In this document: positions 37,927-45,880 of the stretch, in pieces | Layout of the letters: each line of letters starts with the position of its first letter | Position numbering within the stretch: the stretch's first letter is position 1 | Origin: Chloroflexota bacterium | Lineage (GTDB): Bacteria; Chloroflexota; Anaerolineae; 4572-78; J111 | NCBI GenBank assembly: GCA_016860845.1 | Contig: BOKF01000021.1 | Location: 62,001-126,000 of the forward strand | Direction: 5' to 3' | DNA: 64,000 nt | Position numbers and translations under genes: made by a program | Notes under the pieces: model-generated | The model's input: only the letters and a program-made list of their open reading frames with translations | The model's database searches: none | What the model was told of the DNA's origin: nothing

Positions 37927-39438
37927 TCACTCCCGCGCCCGCATTTGCGGAAACAGAATCACTTCCCGGATGGACTGCTGATCGGTCAGCAGCATGGTCA
38001 GCCGGTCCACACCCAGACCCAGGCCGCCGGTCGGCGGCATGCCCTGCATCAACGCCATAATGTAATCGTCGTCCATCACATGCGCCTCCTCGTCGGCGTC
38101 TTTTTGCTGCTCCAAGAAACGCTGGCGTTGAATCACCGGATCGTTTAGCTCCGAATACGCATTGGCAAACTCCATGCCGGCCACAAACGCCTCAAACCGC
38201 TCGACCACGCGCGGGTCAGCCGGGTTTTGTTTGGACAGGGGTGAAATTTCCAGGGGGAAGGTGTGAATAAAGGTGGGGTTGACAATGGTTGGCTCGACAT
38301 ATTCACCCAGCAGTTCACCCACCAGCTTACCCCAGTTGGGCTGCGGCGAGACATTCAGCTTGAGTTTCTGGCACTCGGCCCATAGCGCCTTGACATCCCC
38401 ATAAGTCTCAAAAATGTCAATCTCGGTCTGCTGTTTGATGCTTTCAGCCAAATCCAGCCGCCGCCAGGGAGTGGTCAGATCAATCTCTTTGCCTTCAAAC
38501 ACAACCTGGGTCGTGCCCAACACCTCCTGGGCGATAAAAGCGACCATGTTCTCGGTCAGGCGCATCATATCCTCATAGTCGGCGTAGGCCCAGTAGCACT
38601 CCATCATGGTAAATTCGGGGTTGTGCCGGGTGCTGATGCCTTCGTTGCGGAAGTCCTTGCAAATTTCATACACTTTTTCAAAGCCGCCCACAATCAGCCG
38701 TTTGAGATAAAGCTCATCGGCGATGCGCAGGTAAAGCCGCATGTTCAAGGCATTGTGGTGGGTCACAAAGGGGCGAGCCATGGCCCCGCCGTAGAGGGGC
38801 TGCAGGGTGGGCGTTTCCACCTCCAAAAAACCCTCACCGTCCAGAAATTTGCGCATGGCGGTGATGATTTTGCTGCGCTTGACAAAAATATCGCGCACTT
38901 CAGGGTTGGCGATTAAGTCCAGGTAGCGCTGGCGGTAGCGGGTTTCCGTGTCCTTCAGCCCGTGCCACTTCTCCGGCAGGGGATGGAGCGCTTTGGACGC
39001 CAATTGGAAGGCGGTGACGTGGACGGTCACTTCGCCGGTGCGGGTGCGAAACAGATGACCCTGGGCGGCCACAAAATCGCCCAGGTCAAAATCCTTGTTG
39101 AACTGCTGGTACAACGCTTCGCCCAGCTCGTCTTTGCGCAGATAAAGCTGCAAACGTCCGGCCCCATCTTCAATGTGAGCAAAGGTGCTTTTGCCCATGT
39201 TACGGACCGCCACCAACCGCCCGGCTACGGCCACATTGACCTGCGGCTTTTCCTCGCTGCCCTCCGGCAGGGCCGCCTCGGCGGCTTCGTACATCTGGAT
39301 GGCTTCAGCCGTAGTTTGCTCGCGGGGCACGCGGGGGGGATAGGGTAGCTGGCCATTCTCGGTAAAGCTGGAGAGCTTGTCCAGGCGCTGCTCGACCTGC
39401 TCGCCGAAGTTAATGAAGTAACTCAAGTCTTGTTCCAT
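37927..39438 (-). CDS. lysS: Lysyl-tRNA synthetase, class II
   Basis: Attaches lysine to tRNA-Lys. The 503-residue length is normal. An N-terminal OB-fold anticodon-binding domain (about 60-165: VAVAGRLVAVRNMGKSTFAH) is followed by the class II core with motif 1 (KFLDGEGFLEVETPTLQP), motif 2 (FRNEGISTRHNPEFTMMECY) and motif 3 (GLGLGVDRLTMLL). The KRSKI segment and the ELNDP signature fit LysS rather than AspS or AsnS. RBS GGAGAAG. A hairpin and greA lie upstream. Confidence 0.97.
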   Translation of the reverse strand: MEQDLSYFINFGEQVEQRLDKLSSFTENGQLPYPPRVPREQTTAEAIQMYEAAEAALPEGSEEKPQVNVAVAGRLVAVRNMGKSTFAHIEDGAGRLQLYLRKDELGEALYQQFNKDFDLGDFVAAQGHLFRTRTGEVTVHVTAFQLASKALHPLPEKWHGLKDTETRYRQRYLDLIANPEVRDIFVKRSKIITAMRKFLDGEGFLEVETPTLQPLYGGAMARPFVTHHNALNMRLYLRIADELYLKRLIVGGFEKVYEICKDFRNEGISTRHNPEFTMMECYWAYADYEDMMRLTENMVAFIAQEVLGTTQVVFEGKEIDLTTPWRRLDLAESIKQQTEIDIFETYGDVKALWAECQKLKLNVSPQPNWGKLVGELLGEYVEPTIVNPTFIHTFPLEISPLSKQNPADPRVVERFEAFVAGMEFANAYSELNDPVIQRQRFLEQQKDADEEAHVMDDDYIMALMQGMPPTGGLGLGVDRLTMLLTDQQSIREVILFPQMRARE

Positions 39439-39464
39439 AGAAAAATCTTCTCCAAATTATTTAA

Positions 39465-39497
39465 AGACCTGCCAGGTCTCCAAGACCTGGCAGGTCT
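39465..39497. repeat. Perfect 15-bp hairpin between greA and lysS
   Basis: AGACCTGCCAGGTCT (39465-39479) and AGACCTGGCAGGTCT (39483-39497) with a 3-base loop, just upstream of the lysS ribosome binding site. Same stem design as the clpB terminator, but no T tract follows on either strand. Confidence 0.75.
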
Positions 39498-39523
39498 GGC
39501 TTACAGAATGACACCAAACTCTC

Positions 39524-39569
39524 CAAAAAATGCAAATAAAAAGCGGAATCCCCTCAGGAGACTCCGCTT
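39524..39569 (-). terminator. Rho-independent terminator of greA
   Basis: On the minus strand AAGCGGAGTC ... GATTCCGCTT is followed by TTTATTTGC. It lies about 30 bases after the greA stop. Confidence 0.8.
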
Positions 39570-39599
39570 ATTATGCACGTTTAGAACGTTTGGCGCAAG

Positions 39600-40067
39600 C
39601 TATTCGATCTTGATTACTTTGAAGACAATTTCGCCGTTGGGAGTCTCAGCCTTGACGGTATCGCCCTTTTTAGCGCCCAGCAATGCCTTACCAATCGGCG
39701 ACTCGTTGGAGATTTTGCCGTTGAGCGGGTCGGCCTCGGCTGAACCGACAATGTGATAAGTCTCCGCATCGAAGCCCTCTTCAACGACGGTGACAATGCT
39801 GCCCACATCCACCCGGTCGGAGTTGCCATTCTGCTCAATCAGGACGGCCTCGCGAAGCTGCGCTTCAATCGTCTGGATACGGCCTTCGAGAAAGGCTTGC
39901 GCTAACTTGGCTTCGTCGTAAGCAGAGTTCTCGCTGATGTCACCCTCTTCTTTTGCCGATTGAATGGCGGCAGCAACCTCCTTGCGGCGGACAGTCACCA
40001 GGTGCTTGAGTTCTTCCTCTAATTTCTTTTTACCTTCTGAGGTTAAATAAATAGGTTTATCTGCCAT
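39600..40067 (-). CDS. greA: Transcription elongation factor GreA
   Basis: GreA enters the RNA polymerase secondary channel and stimulates cleavage of backtracked RNA. The 155-residue protein has the N-terminal coiled coil (EGKKKLEEELKHLVTVRRKE ... ARDEGDIS-like KEEGDISENSAYDEAK with the two acidic tip residues) and the C-terminal FKBP-like domain (YHIVGSAEADPLNGKISNES, SPIGKALLGAKKGDTV). RBS AAGGATG. A strong promoter lies about 270 bases upstream, leaving a long leader that contains a possible terminator hairpin. Confidence 0.97.
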   Translation of the reverse strand: MADKPIYLTSEGKKKLEEELKHLVTVRRKEVAAAIQSAKEEGDISENSAYDEAKLAQAFLEGRIQTIEAQLREAVLIEQNGNSDRVDVGSIVTVVEEGFDAETYHIVGSAEADPLNGKISNESPIGKALLGAKKGDTVKAETPNGEIVFKVIKIE

Positions 40068-40274
40068 TGAAAATCATCCTTACTTTCATTCTGTCAGTGA
40101 CAGAAGCATTTACAATTCTATCCAGCATCTCTGGTACCCTGCCGCCAATTGGCAGCAGGTAAAAGTGGCTCACACGGCCCACTATCGTCAAAATGGCTCT
40201 GGCGCTAACTATTAAAAGAGAGCTGGAGGTTTTTAAAGCTACCCTCGTGAGGTTGACGATGAGGGAGAACCAAT

Positions 40275-40303
40275 AAAAAAAACAGAGACCTTATTCGGGT
40301 CCC
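40275..40303 (-). terminator. Possible attenuator hairpin in the greA leader
   Basis: On the minus strand GGGACCCGAATAAGGTCTC forms a six-pair stem (one G-U) with a seven-base loop, then TG and eight Ts. It lies about 35 bases after the predicted start of transcription and 210 bases before the greA start codon. Confidence 0.5.
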
Positions 40304-40341
40304 AGTTGCTGCGGCGAATATCTTCGCAATTAATTGCAGTC

Positions 40342-40370
40342 ATTATACCCGAAATTTGTTGTTTTGTAAA
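40342..40370 (-). promoter_or_regulatory. Sigma-70-type promoter of greA
   Basis: TTTACA, 17 bases, TATAAT on the minus strand (-35 at 40370-40365, -10 at 40347-40342). One mismatch from consensus in total. Confidence 0.75.
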
Positions 40371-40533
40371 GGGGTTTTTTGAATTGATTATCCTACTTTA
40401 GTCCCACGCTCTTTCTAACAGAAGGTGGGAAGGCTGGAAAGTGGGCTGCGCTTTAGCCGCTCTGCCAACCTTCCCTTCCTCCAGTCTTCCGTATTTCCTT
40501 TTATGCGTTCGCGTAACTGCCCTATTATACAAA

Positions 40534-40977
40534 TTAATCCAGCGGAACCTTCAGTTCCTTCATTAAGGTTTCCCAACGTTCCAGCCGCACTCGTGTCTGC
40601 TCGGCTAGGGCCACAAAGATGGCCTGCGAGTCGGCATCGTCCTTCAAATCTTTAAGGCGCGTCCCATACCACTCCAATTGATGTTTCAATCCGTGCTGCA
40701 CAAATTTCAATTTATCCTCCAGGCCGCGACGACTGCGCGCCTGGCGCAATAGCTTTTCACCTGTCTCGTCCAGGCTTTGATCCAGTAAGGGGTGGCCCAA
40801 CTGCCGCAAGCGGCTGGCCACTCGGGCGATGGCTTCCTGGGTATCCTCAAGGGCAAAGCTCAAGGCCGATTTGAAGTAAGGGCTTTCGCCCCCCTGGTGA
40901 TACTCGCGCATTAAAGCCAGGTACGCTAATTGGGATTTGAGATGTTGAGTCAAAATCGAGACAGACATATTGGCCAT
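40534..40977 (-). CDS. Helical-bundle protein of unknown function
   Basis: A 147-residue protein, almost entirely amphipathic helix (SILTQHLKSQLAYLALMREY, EDTQEAIARVASRLRQLG, GLEDKLKFVQHGLKHQLEWY, ADSQAIFVALAEQTRVRLER). It suggests a ferritin-like or four-helix bundle. The conserved E...EH metal-binding pattern of true ferritins is not evident. RBS GAGGTGAG. The start is 3 bases after the stop of the PIG-L deacetylase, so they share an operon, but nothing further links them functionally. Confidence 0.65.
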   Translation of the reverse strand: MANMSVSILTQHLKSQLAYLALMREYHQGGESPYFKSALSFALEDTQEAIARVASRLRQLGHPLLDQSLDETGEKLLRQARSRRGLEDKLKFVQHGLKHQLEWYGTRLKDLKDDADSQAIFVALAEQTRVRLERWETLMKELKVPLD

Positions 40978-40980
40978 GTC

Positions 40981-41802
40981 TCACCTCAATCCCGCAAAAA
41001 GATCAGTCTCTTTTTGCCTGGCCGGGTCAATTCTGTCCCGACTATCCGCAGCCTGAGCCAAGATAAAGGTTTCCTGCCAAAACCAGGGAAATGCCTCCAG
41101 GTCGAACGTTTCTTGCAGGTACGGGCTGGCCACGTCAATCTGGGTCGCGTGGCAGCGAATGCCCTTGAGCTTGTTTTCCACGTAATCGCGCACATTGATA
41201 ACGGTGGTGATACGCTCCATAGGCTGCCCCATGAACGGAAACGGCACTCCGTCCATCAGGACATAGGTGCGGCCCGCTATCTTTTGCATGTATTCCAACT
41301 GCTCGTGCGGCATAGCCCGGTGGTAGAACTTGGCCACCTGATGAGGCGGTCCGGCTTCCGGCCAGCGATCGGCGTCGGCGGCCAATTGGAACGCAGCGGT
41401 GGCCCAACGATGCACCGCCAGGTGGTCATAATGTCCATATCCACCCTCCGGGCCGAAGGAGATCATCACCTGCGGCTTGACCTCCCGCAAAATCTGCACC
41501 ACCTTATAAACAGCTTCAGCTTGAGGCGCGACGGTAGTCTGGCCGTCTATGTAGCCCAGCAAATGCAAATGCTTTATCCCATAGCAGGCGCAGGCGCGGT
41601 GCAGTTCTTGTTCCCGGACCACGCCGATGGGTTGGGTCAAGTTAATCGCGGGGTTAGCCAGCGCGCCGGCCTCGCCCCGGGTAGCAATGACCAGGTGAAC
41701 GTCCACCCCTTCGGCAGCATACTTGCTTAAAGTCCCGCCGGTACCAAAAGCCTCGTCGTCGGGATGAGCAAACAGGGCGAGTAGAGTTAATTTTTCGGGC
41801 AT
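40981..41802 (-). CDS. PIG-L family (LmbE-like) N-acetyl-sugar deacetylase
   Basis: A zinc-dependent deacetylase of 273 residues. AHPDDE (12-17) supplies the first metal ligands and catalytic Asp; GHYDHLAVHRW (about 120) supplies the last His. VIATRGEAGALANP is the usual substrate-loop region. Relatives act on GlcNAc-inositol (MshB), mycothiol conjugates (Mca), bacillithiol intermediates (BshB) or glycan precursors; the sequence does not separate them. No other low-molecular-weight-thiol genes are present nearby. Downstream gene is coupled. Confidence 0.9.
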   Translation of the reverse strand: MPEKLTLLALFAHPDDEAFGTGGTLSKYAAEGVDVHLVIATRGEAGALANPAINLTQPIGVVREQELHRACACYGIKHLHLLGYIDGQTTVAPQAEAVYKVVQILREVKPQVMISFGPEGGYGHYDHLAVHRWATAAFQLAADADRWPEAGPPHQVAKFYHRAMPHEQLEYMQKIAGRTYVLMDGVPFPFMGQPMERITTVINVRDYVENKLKGIRCHATQIDVASPYLQETFDLEAFPWFWQETFILAQAADSRDRIDPARQKETDLFAGLR

Positions 41803-41971
41803 AACTTCATCTCAAGACTGTGATCAGCTTGGATGCCATACGCTTGGTAAAGAACATTTGTTCTAGAGTATAACACCAAACCAACTTTTCGTCAAAGTAA
41901 GGTGCGACGCACAGTCAATGTACGTCGCACCTGTCATAAATAATAGCTTGGCTTAATTGATTGTCAAGAGG

Positions 41972-42868
41972 CTAACGGGCGCTTTGATAAACCTCGTCCA
42001 TCGCCTCGCGTAAATCTTCGAGCCGCTGCACCTGCTCGGAAATCTCATCCTCCAAGCGGTTGACCCGGCTGCCTTCCTCATCCTTACTGCCGACCAGCAG
42101 CAGTTGCGAGTAGATCGTCCCCAGGGCTGAGATGGTGCTGTCCAGTTGGTAGCCGGCTTTTTCCATGCTGTCTTCCAGGCTTTGCAGGGTTTGCAGTTGG
42201 CGCTGTTTATCGGCAATCGTGCGCTCGAGTTGTCGCTTTACTTCGGGACTTCTCTCGCGGGCTAATTTCTGCTCCAGGTTGCGGATATCCGCCGGCACGC
42301 GCTGCATATCTTGCTTAATTACCTGGTTCAACTGAAATTTATCCACCCGGGCCGCCAGGTCATACACCGCTTGCAGCCAGTGGGTGACTTCGCGGGTGGT
42401 CCGCTCAAAGCGATCTCGCATCGAGACCTCGCCTGATTTTGTGACCGTATTCTGGATTAACTCCCAGTAGCGCAGGGCCTCGTCTACCTTGGCCTGGATG
42501 TTTCGATCCTGGATCGAAGCCGGGTTAAATTGAATTTTTGGCCGCAGCATCTCCTCGATCACTTTAGCATGGCTTTTTTCATTGTTCGCCGCCCGGTAGA
42601 GTAGAATAACTTGGGCGATAAGCCATACAAAAAAGACCGGCACAGCCAGCAGCCAGTTAATAAATATGGCGATAGCCCCGGACACGACAATATTCCCACC
42701 GAGCGAGAGGGCGCTGGCCACGCTAAAAAAAACTCGTTCCCAGACCGTCTTTTTAATGGACGGATCGTTGAGCCAGTCTTTGCCTTGTTGTTTATAGTTC
42801 TCAACAATGTTCTTGAGAATAGCTTCCTGGGCGCGTTGTTCAAGGTCTCGTCTAATATCTGAGGGCAT
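41972..42868 (-). CDS. Membrane-anchored coiled-coil protein
   Basis: A 298-residue protein of unknown family. A basic amphipathic N-terminus leads to a hydrophobic region (about 47-95, FFSVASALSLGGNIVVSGAI and INWLLAVPVFFVWLIAQVIL: two TM helices). A long cytoplasmic helical part follows (about 110-298), with coiled-coil character (IRNLEQKLARERSPEVKRQL, NRLEDEISEQVQRLEDLREA). It sits directly downstream of pspA on the same strand and may act at the membrane with it. No Shine-Dalgarno sequence; the start abuts a GATGCGTGATACGTGA-type hairpin. Confidence 0.7.
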   Translation of the reverse strand: MPSDIRRDLEQRAQEAILKNIVENYKQQGKDWLNDPSIKKTVWERVFFSVASALSLGGNIVVSGAIAIFINWLLAVPVFFVWLIAQVILLYRAANNEKSHAKVIEEMLRPKIQFNPASIQDRNIQAKVDEALRYWELIQNTVTKSGEVSMRDRFERTTREVTHWLQAVYDLAARVDKFQLNQVIKQDMQRVPADIRNLEQKLARERSPEVKRQLERTIADKQRQLQTLQSLEDSMEKAGYQLDSTISALGTIYSQLLLVGSKDEEGSRVNRLEDEISEQVQRLEDLREAMDEVYQSAR

Positions 42869-42871
42869 AGG

Positions 42872-42926
42872 ATTAATGCGTGATGCGTGATACGTGATCT
42901 TTACCCCTCACGCATCACGCATCAAA
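42872..42926. repeat. Inverted word repeat of the GATGCGTGATACGTGA family
   Basis: GCGTGATGCGTGATACGTGA pairs with TCACGCATCACGCATC. It lies between pspA and the downstream membrane gene. Confidence 0.8.
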
Positions 42927-42951
42927 ATTCAAAATTTATTTCGTGGATGAG

Positions 42952-43665
42952 TTAATTGGAGGACGAACTGGCGGCTTGTTCGTCCTGCTCCAGACCTAAG
43001 CGGCGGCGGCGATCGGCCAACTGGCTGTCCAGCCGATCTTTGCCCAAAACCTGATCCATTTGATTGTTCAGACGACCGGCCCGCATTTCCACTTCGGCAT
43101 CGGCGCGATCCAGCCGCTCCCGGATTTTGTCGGCCACGCGAGAAATATCGGAATCGCCTACACCTTCCAGCGCGTCGAGTGACTTCATACTCTTGGCCGC
43201 AATCTCCTTGGTCTTGGCCAGTTCCAGCAGACCCAAAACATGCTCCCGCTCCTGGCGAATGGTGCGCAGGCGGGCTTCCAGCTTGAGCCGGGCTTCGGCC
43301 AGTTTGTCTGCTTCACCCTTTTGCTGCTCAAACTGCTTGCGATACTCCTCGGCCAGGTCAGCTTTGGTGTTGTATTGGCTCTGGGCGGCCATGGCCAAAT
43401 CTTCTTTGCCCAGGGTCAACAGGCGGTCAATGTCGCGGTCCAGCGCCTCGGCCTCGGCCTGGAAGGTTTCATACTTGCGCTGCAGCGTTTTGACCTGCCC
43501 CTTGATCGTAACCAGGGCATCTTCCAGGTCGTCGAGGTTGTCTTCCGCCTGGCGGATATACTCGTCCAGCACCGCCACCGAATTGGCGTCGAGCGCCCGG
43601 TCCACCATCGCGTGCAAGTTGGCTTTGATCAGGGTATCAATTTTTTGGAACAATGATTGGGCCAT
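42952..43665 (-). CDS. pspA: PspA/IM30 (Vipp1) family membrane-stress protein
   Basis: An ESCRT-III-like coiled-coil protein of 237 residues that coats and protects damaged membranes. It is helical throughout with the amphipathic start MAQSLFQKIDTLIKANLHAM and the family pattern VLDEYIRQAEDNLDDLEDAL. The ATG at 43665 has AAGGAGA; the longer frame is translated repeat DNA. The C-terminal 30 residues are charged (LADRRRRLGLEQDEQAA) without the extra Vipp1 helix. Its promoter (43791-43820) is near consensus. Confidence 0.93.
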   Translation of the reverse strand: MAQSLFQKIDTLIKANLHAMVDRALDANSVAVLDEYIRQAEDNLDDLEDALVTIKGQVKTLQRKYETFQAEAEALDRDIDRLLTLGKEDLAMAAQSQYNTKADLAEEYRKQFEQQKGEADKLAEARLKLEARLRTIRQEREHVLGLLELAKTKEIAAKSMKSLDALEGVGDSDISRVADKIRERLDRADAEVEMRAGRLNNQMDQVLGKDRLDSQLADRRRRLGLEQDEQAASSSSN

Positions 43666-43685
43666 GGTTGGGTCTCCTTGAGAAG

Positions 43686-43745
43686 TGATACGTAAAACAT
43701 AATGCGTAAAGATGTCTAACGATAAAACCTTACGTTTTACGCAGT
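43686..43745. repeat. Inverted word repeat of the CGTAAAACGTAATGCG family
   Basis: ACGTAAAACATAATGCGTAA pairs with CTTACGTTTTACGC. Related copies at 58270-58350 and 61994-62046. Confidence 0.75.
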
Positions 43746-43790
43746 CCGTTTTACTCAAATAAATTTAGCCGCTCTACAGTTGCGGTTTTC

Positions 43791-43820
43791 ATTATACACA
43801 TTATCCCCATAAATTTCCAA
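43791..43820 (-). promoter_or_regulatory. Sigma-70-type promoter of pspA
   Basis: TTGGAA, 18 bases, TATAAT on the minus strand (-35 at 43820-43815, -10 at 43796-43791), about 125 bases before the start codon. Confidence 0.65.
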
Positions 43821-44046
43821 TCTCCCTAGGTTTTGAAACACGAATCTCACGAAAGTGAAAAATGCTCGAAGAAGCTTTCTTTTCTGTACCCCTATAATTT
43901 TTTTTCGTGCCTTTTTATCAACTTCATCCTTTCGTGATTCAAGTTTTCTATCAATTCGAATTATTCACCCCAAGCCGAAATACTCCTATGTAAGGCAGCC
44001 TTCCCTCTTCTCCCCCTCTGTGCTACAATAACGGCTGGAGGACGCC

Positions 44047-44475
44047 ATGACTGAGATTCAACGGGTGCATTTTACCCTGCCCCTGCCGCCGAGCATCAAC
44101 AATCAGTACGCCCAGGTCGGCAAAATTCGGGTGCTTTCTAAAGAGCATGAATCATTCAAACGCCAGGTAGACCGGCGCATCCACCGTCTGCGCGTGGATG
44201 AGGTCATCACCGATACCTTTATCGCCGCGCTCAAGGCCGGCTGGATTGGCCTGTTCCTTGATTTTTATTTTGAAACCCCGCTCCGCCGCGACCTGGACGG
44301 TGGTCTCAAAATCACCCAGGACGCCGTTCTGTCCGCCCTGGGCATTAACGATAATCGGGTGGTAGATATTCACCTGGTCAAACGGATCGCCCCCAACAAC
44401 CCCCGTGTCGAGATCGAGCTGGAAGCCATCCCCGAATGGCAGTTCGATGAAGAGTATGTTTATCGGGAGGAATGA
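44047..44475 (+). CDS. RusA-family Holliday junction resolvase-like protein
   Basis: A 142-residue protein with LPPSINNQY near the start and RRDLDGGLKITQDAVLSALGINDNRVVDIHL (about 81-110, read in two parts). Asp82, Asp84, Lys88 and Asp102 match the active-site set of E. coli RusA. Family members resolve four-way DNA junctions and are often phage-derived. RBS GGAGG. The stop overlaps the start of the nucleotidyltransferase gene by four bases (ATGA), so it is the first gene of a tight four-gene operon, an odd setting for a junction resolvase. No other phage genes adjoin it. Confidence 0.85.
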   Translation: MTEIQRVHFTLPLPPSINNQYAQVGKIRVLSKEHESFKRQVDRRIHRLRVDEVITDTFIAALKAGWIGLFLDFYFETPLRRDLDGGLKITQDAVLSALGINDNRVVDIHLVKRIAPNNPRVEIELEAIPEWQFDEEYVYREE

Positions 44476-45596
44476 TGTCCCCGGCTATCCCTCAACTCCT
44501 GGCTAACTGCGCTCGCCTTGATTCTGGGCCGGAAAACGAGGCGCGCCTGGCCCACTTAGCCGGCAATGTGCGTGATTGGGCCGGCCTGCCCGCCCAGGCC
44601 GAAGCGCACGGTCTGGTCCCGCTGCTCTACACCCATCTGCAAACCGCCGGGGTGTCCCTGCCTCTGCCGGTTAAACGCGAGCTGCAGGCGCTCTATCTGC
44701 GCCACCGCCATGCTAACACGGTGCGAGTGGCGGCCCTGGCCGACATTCTGGCCGCCTTCCAGTCTGCCGGTATCGAAGCGCGGGTACTCAAAGGCGCGGC
44801 CCTGGCTCACCTGGTCTATCCCCAGCCCGGCCTGCGGCCCATGCGTGACCTGGATATCCTGGTCAAACCATCCGAAGCACGGCGAGCGCAGCAGATATTG
44901 GCCGGGTTGGGCTTTGTCGCTCCCCTGCCGCTGCACCTGCCCGACAAACATCTGCCGCCCGCCGCTCGCCCAAGCGAGGGCCTATCGGTCAGCGTAGAGC
45001 TGCACCATAACCTTTTCAACGCGGCGCGCCCCGCCTCGCTAACCCTCGAACAATTGGCCGGCCCACCCCTGACATTTTGCCTGTCCGGGTTAACCGTCTC
45101 CACTTTGGGCTGCACCGAAATGTTGTGGCATCTGTGCGAACACGTGGCCTATCATGCCAATATCTGGGAGCCGCTCCGCTTGGTTTGGGTGGCCGACATC
45201 GTTGGCTTTGCCGAGCAATTTGCCACTCAGATTGATTGGGCACTGGTCAGGTGGCGCTATCCGTTGGTCCTCAGCACCCTCTCCCTTTTTCATTTTATCA
45301 CGCCCTTATCGGCCACACTACGGGCGCAAGCCGCGCTCAACTTGAGCGTACCGCCCGCCGGGGTCGGCCAGGAGTTTGCAGGCTGGCCGCGCGTTTCTAT
45401 CCCGCAGCAGCGAGCCGCCGGCAAGGGCTACCGCCGTATCCTGGCCGACACCTTTTACCCGCCGGAGTGGTGGCTGCGCCTGCATTACCGGCTTAACGCG
45501 GTCCAGCCTGTGTTCCGGCAGCGCTGGCTGCTTCACCCCTGGCGCGTACTAACCTGGGCTGGACAGTATTTGCACCAGCAAGCGGTTAAGTCGTGA
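44472..45596 (+). CDS. Nucleotidyltransferase-family protein (uncharacterised NTP_transf_5 type)
   Basis: A 374-residue protein with the fold of the uncharacterised nucleotidyltransferase family found beside lasso-peptide and HPr-kinase-like genes. The active-site region reads VLKGAALAHLVYPQPGLRPM then RDLDILV, with Lys107-Gly and the metal-binding Asp126-x-Asp128. A helical N-terminus (HGLVPLLYTHLQTAG, LQALYLRHRHANTVRV) and a helical C-terminal half follow (EMLWHLCEHVAYHANIWEPL). Expected chemistry is transfer of a nucleotidyl group to a small molecule, sugar or peptide. ATG at 44472 (or 44475) overlaps the RusA stop; its own stop overlaps the PqqD-like GTG. Acceptor unknown. Confidence 0.85.
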   Translation: MMSPAIPQLLANCARLDSGPENEARLAHLAGNVRDWAGLPAQAEAHGLVPLLYTHLQTAGVSLPLPVKRELQALYLRHRHANTVRVAALADILAAFQSAGIEARVLKGAALAHLVYPQPGLRPMRDLDILVKPSEARRAQQILAGLGFVAPLPLHLPDKHLPPAARPSEGLSVSVELHHNLFNAARPASLTLEQLAGPPLTFCLSGLTVSTLGCTEMLWHLCEHVAYHANIWEPLRLVWVADIVGFAEQFATQIDWALVRWRYPLVLSTLSLFHFITPLSATLRAQAALNLSVPPAGVGQEFAGWPRVSIPQQRAAGKGYRRILADTFYPPEWWLRLHYRLNAVQPVFRQRWLLHPWRVLTWAGQYLHQQAVKS

Positions 45597-45880
45597 CGCC
45601 TATCCCCAAGCCCCCTTTCTCCTTAACCAAACCTCGCCGCGAGACCGACTATCGCCTGGAGCTGTTTGACGGCGAACTGCTGCTGTATCACCCCAGCCGT
45701 ACCCAAATCCTCTATTGCAATCAAACGGCAGCGCTCATCTGGCATTTATGCGATGGGCAGCATACAGTTCAGGAAATAATTGACCTGTTGAGCGCTGCGT
45801 TTCCGCAGTCCGGCGCAGCCATTGCCGGTGATGTGGCCGTCGCGCTGCGGCAGTTTCGGCAGGTTGGGGCGATTGAATGA
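45593..45880 (+). CDS. PqqD-like peptide-recognition (RRE) protein
   Basis: A 95-residue winged-helix protein of the PqqD type: ELFDGELLLYHPSRTQILYCNQTAALIWHL (about 24-51, shown as adjoining pieces), CDGQHTVQEIIDLLSAAFP and a final helix ending FRQVGAIE. PqqD-like domains bind leader peptides and present them to modification enzymes in RiPP pathways. The GTG start lies inside the stop of the preceding gene, and its stop overlaps the ATG of the HPr-kinase-like gene (ATGA). It is therefore strictly co-translated with both. No radical SAM protein or cyclase is nearby. Confidence 0.85.
   Translation: MTPIPKPPFSLTKPRRETDYRLELFDGELLLYHPSRTQILYCNQTAALIWHLCDGQHTVQEIIDLLSAAFPQSGAAIAGDVAVALRQFRQVGAIE

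Larger units (their letters stand above)
40068..40533. other. Long greA leader and flanking non-coding region
   Basis: No gene seen in 466 bases. It holds the greA promoter (40342-40370), a leader of about 270 bases with a terminator-like hairpin, and beyond the promoter a stretch without recognisable features leading to the end of the 40534 gene. Confidence 0.6.
43666..44046. other. Divergent intergenic region between pspA and the RusA operon
   Basis: No gene seen. It holds a word-repeat hairpin (43686-43745), the pspA promoter, an AT-rich stretch and, near 44024-44029, a TACAAT that may be the -10 of the RusA operon. Confidence 0.6.

Noticed and set aside
43666..43758. N-terminal extension of PspA to position 43758
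   Set aside because: The extra residues are a translation of the CGTAAAAC-type hairpin; the ATG at 43665 has a strong ribosome binding site and the normal PspA start.
44047..44475. Prophage remnant
   Set aside because: RusA alone is not enough; no integrase, terminase, capsid or lysis gene lies nearby and its operon partners are not phage genes.
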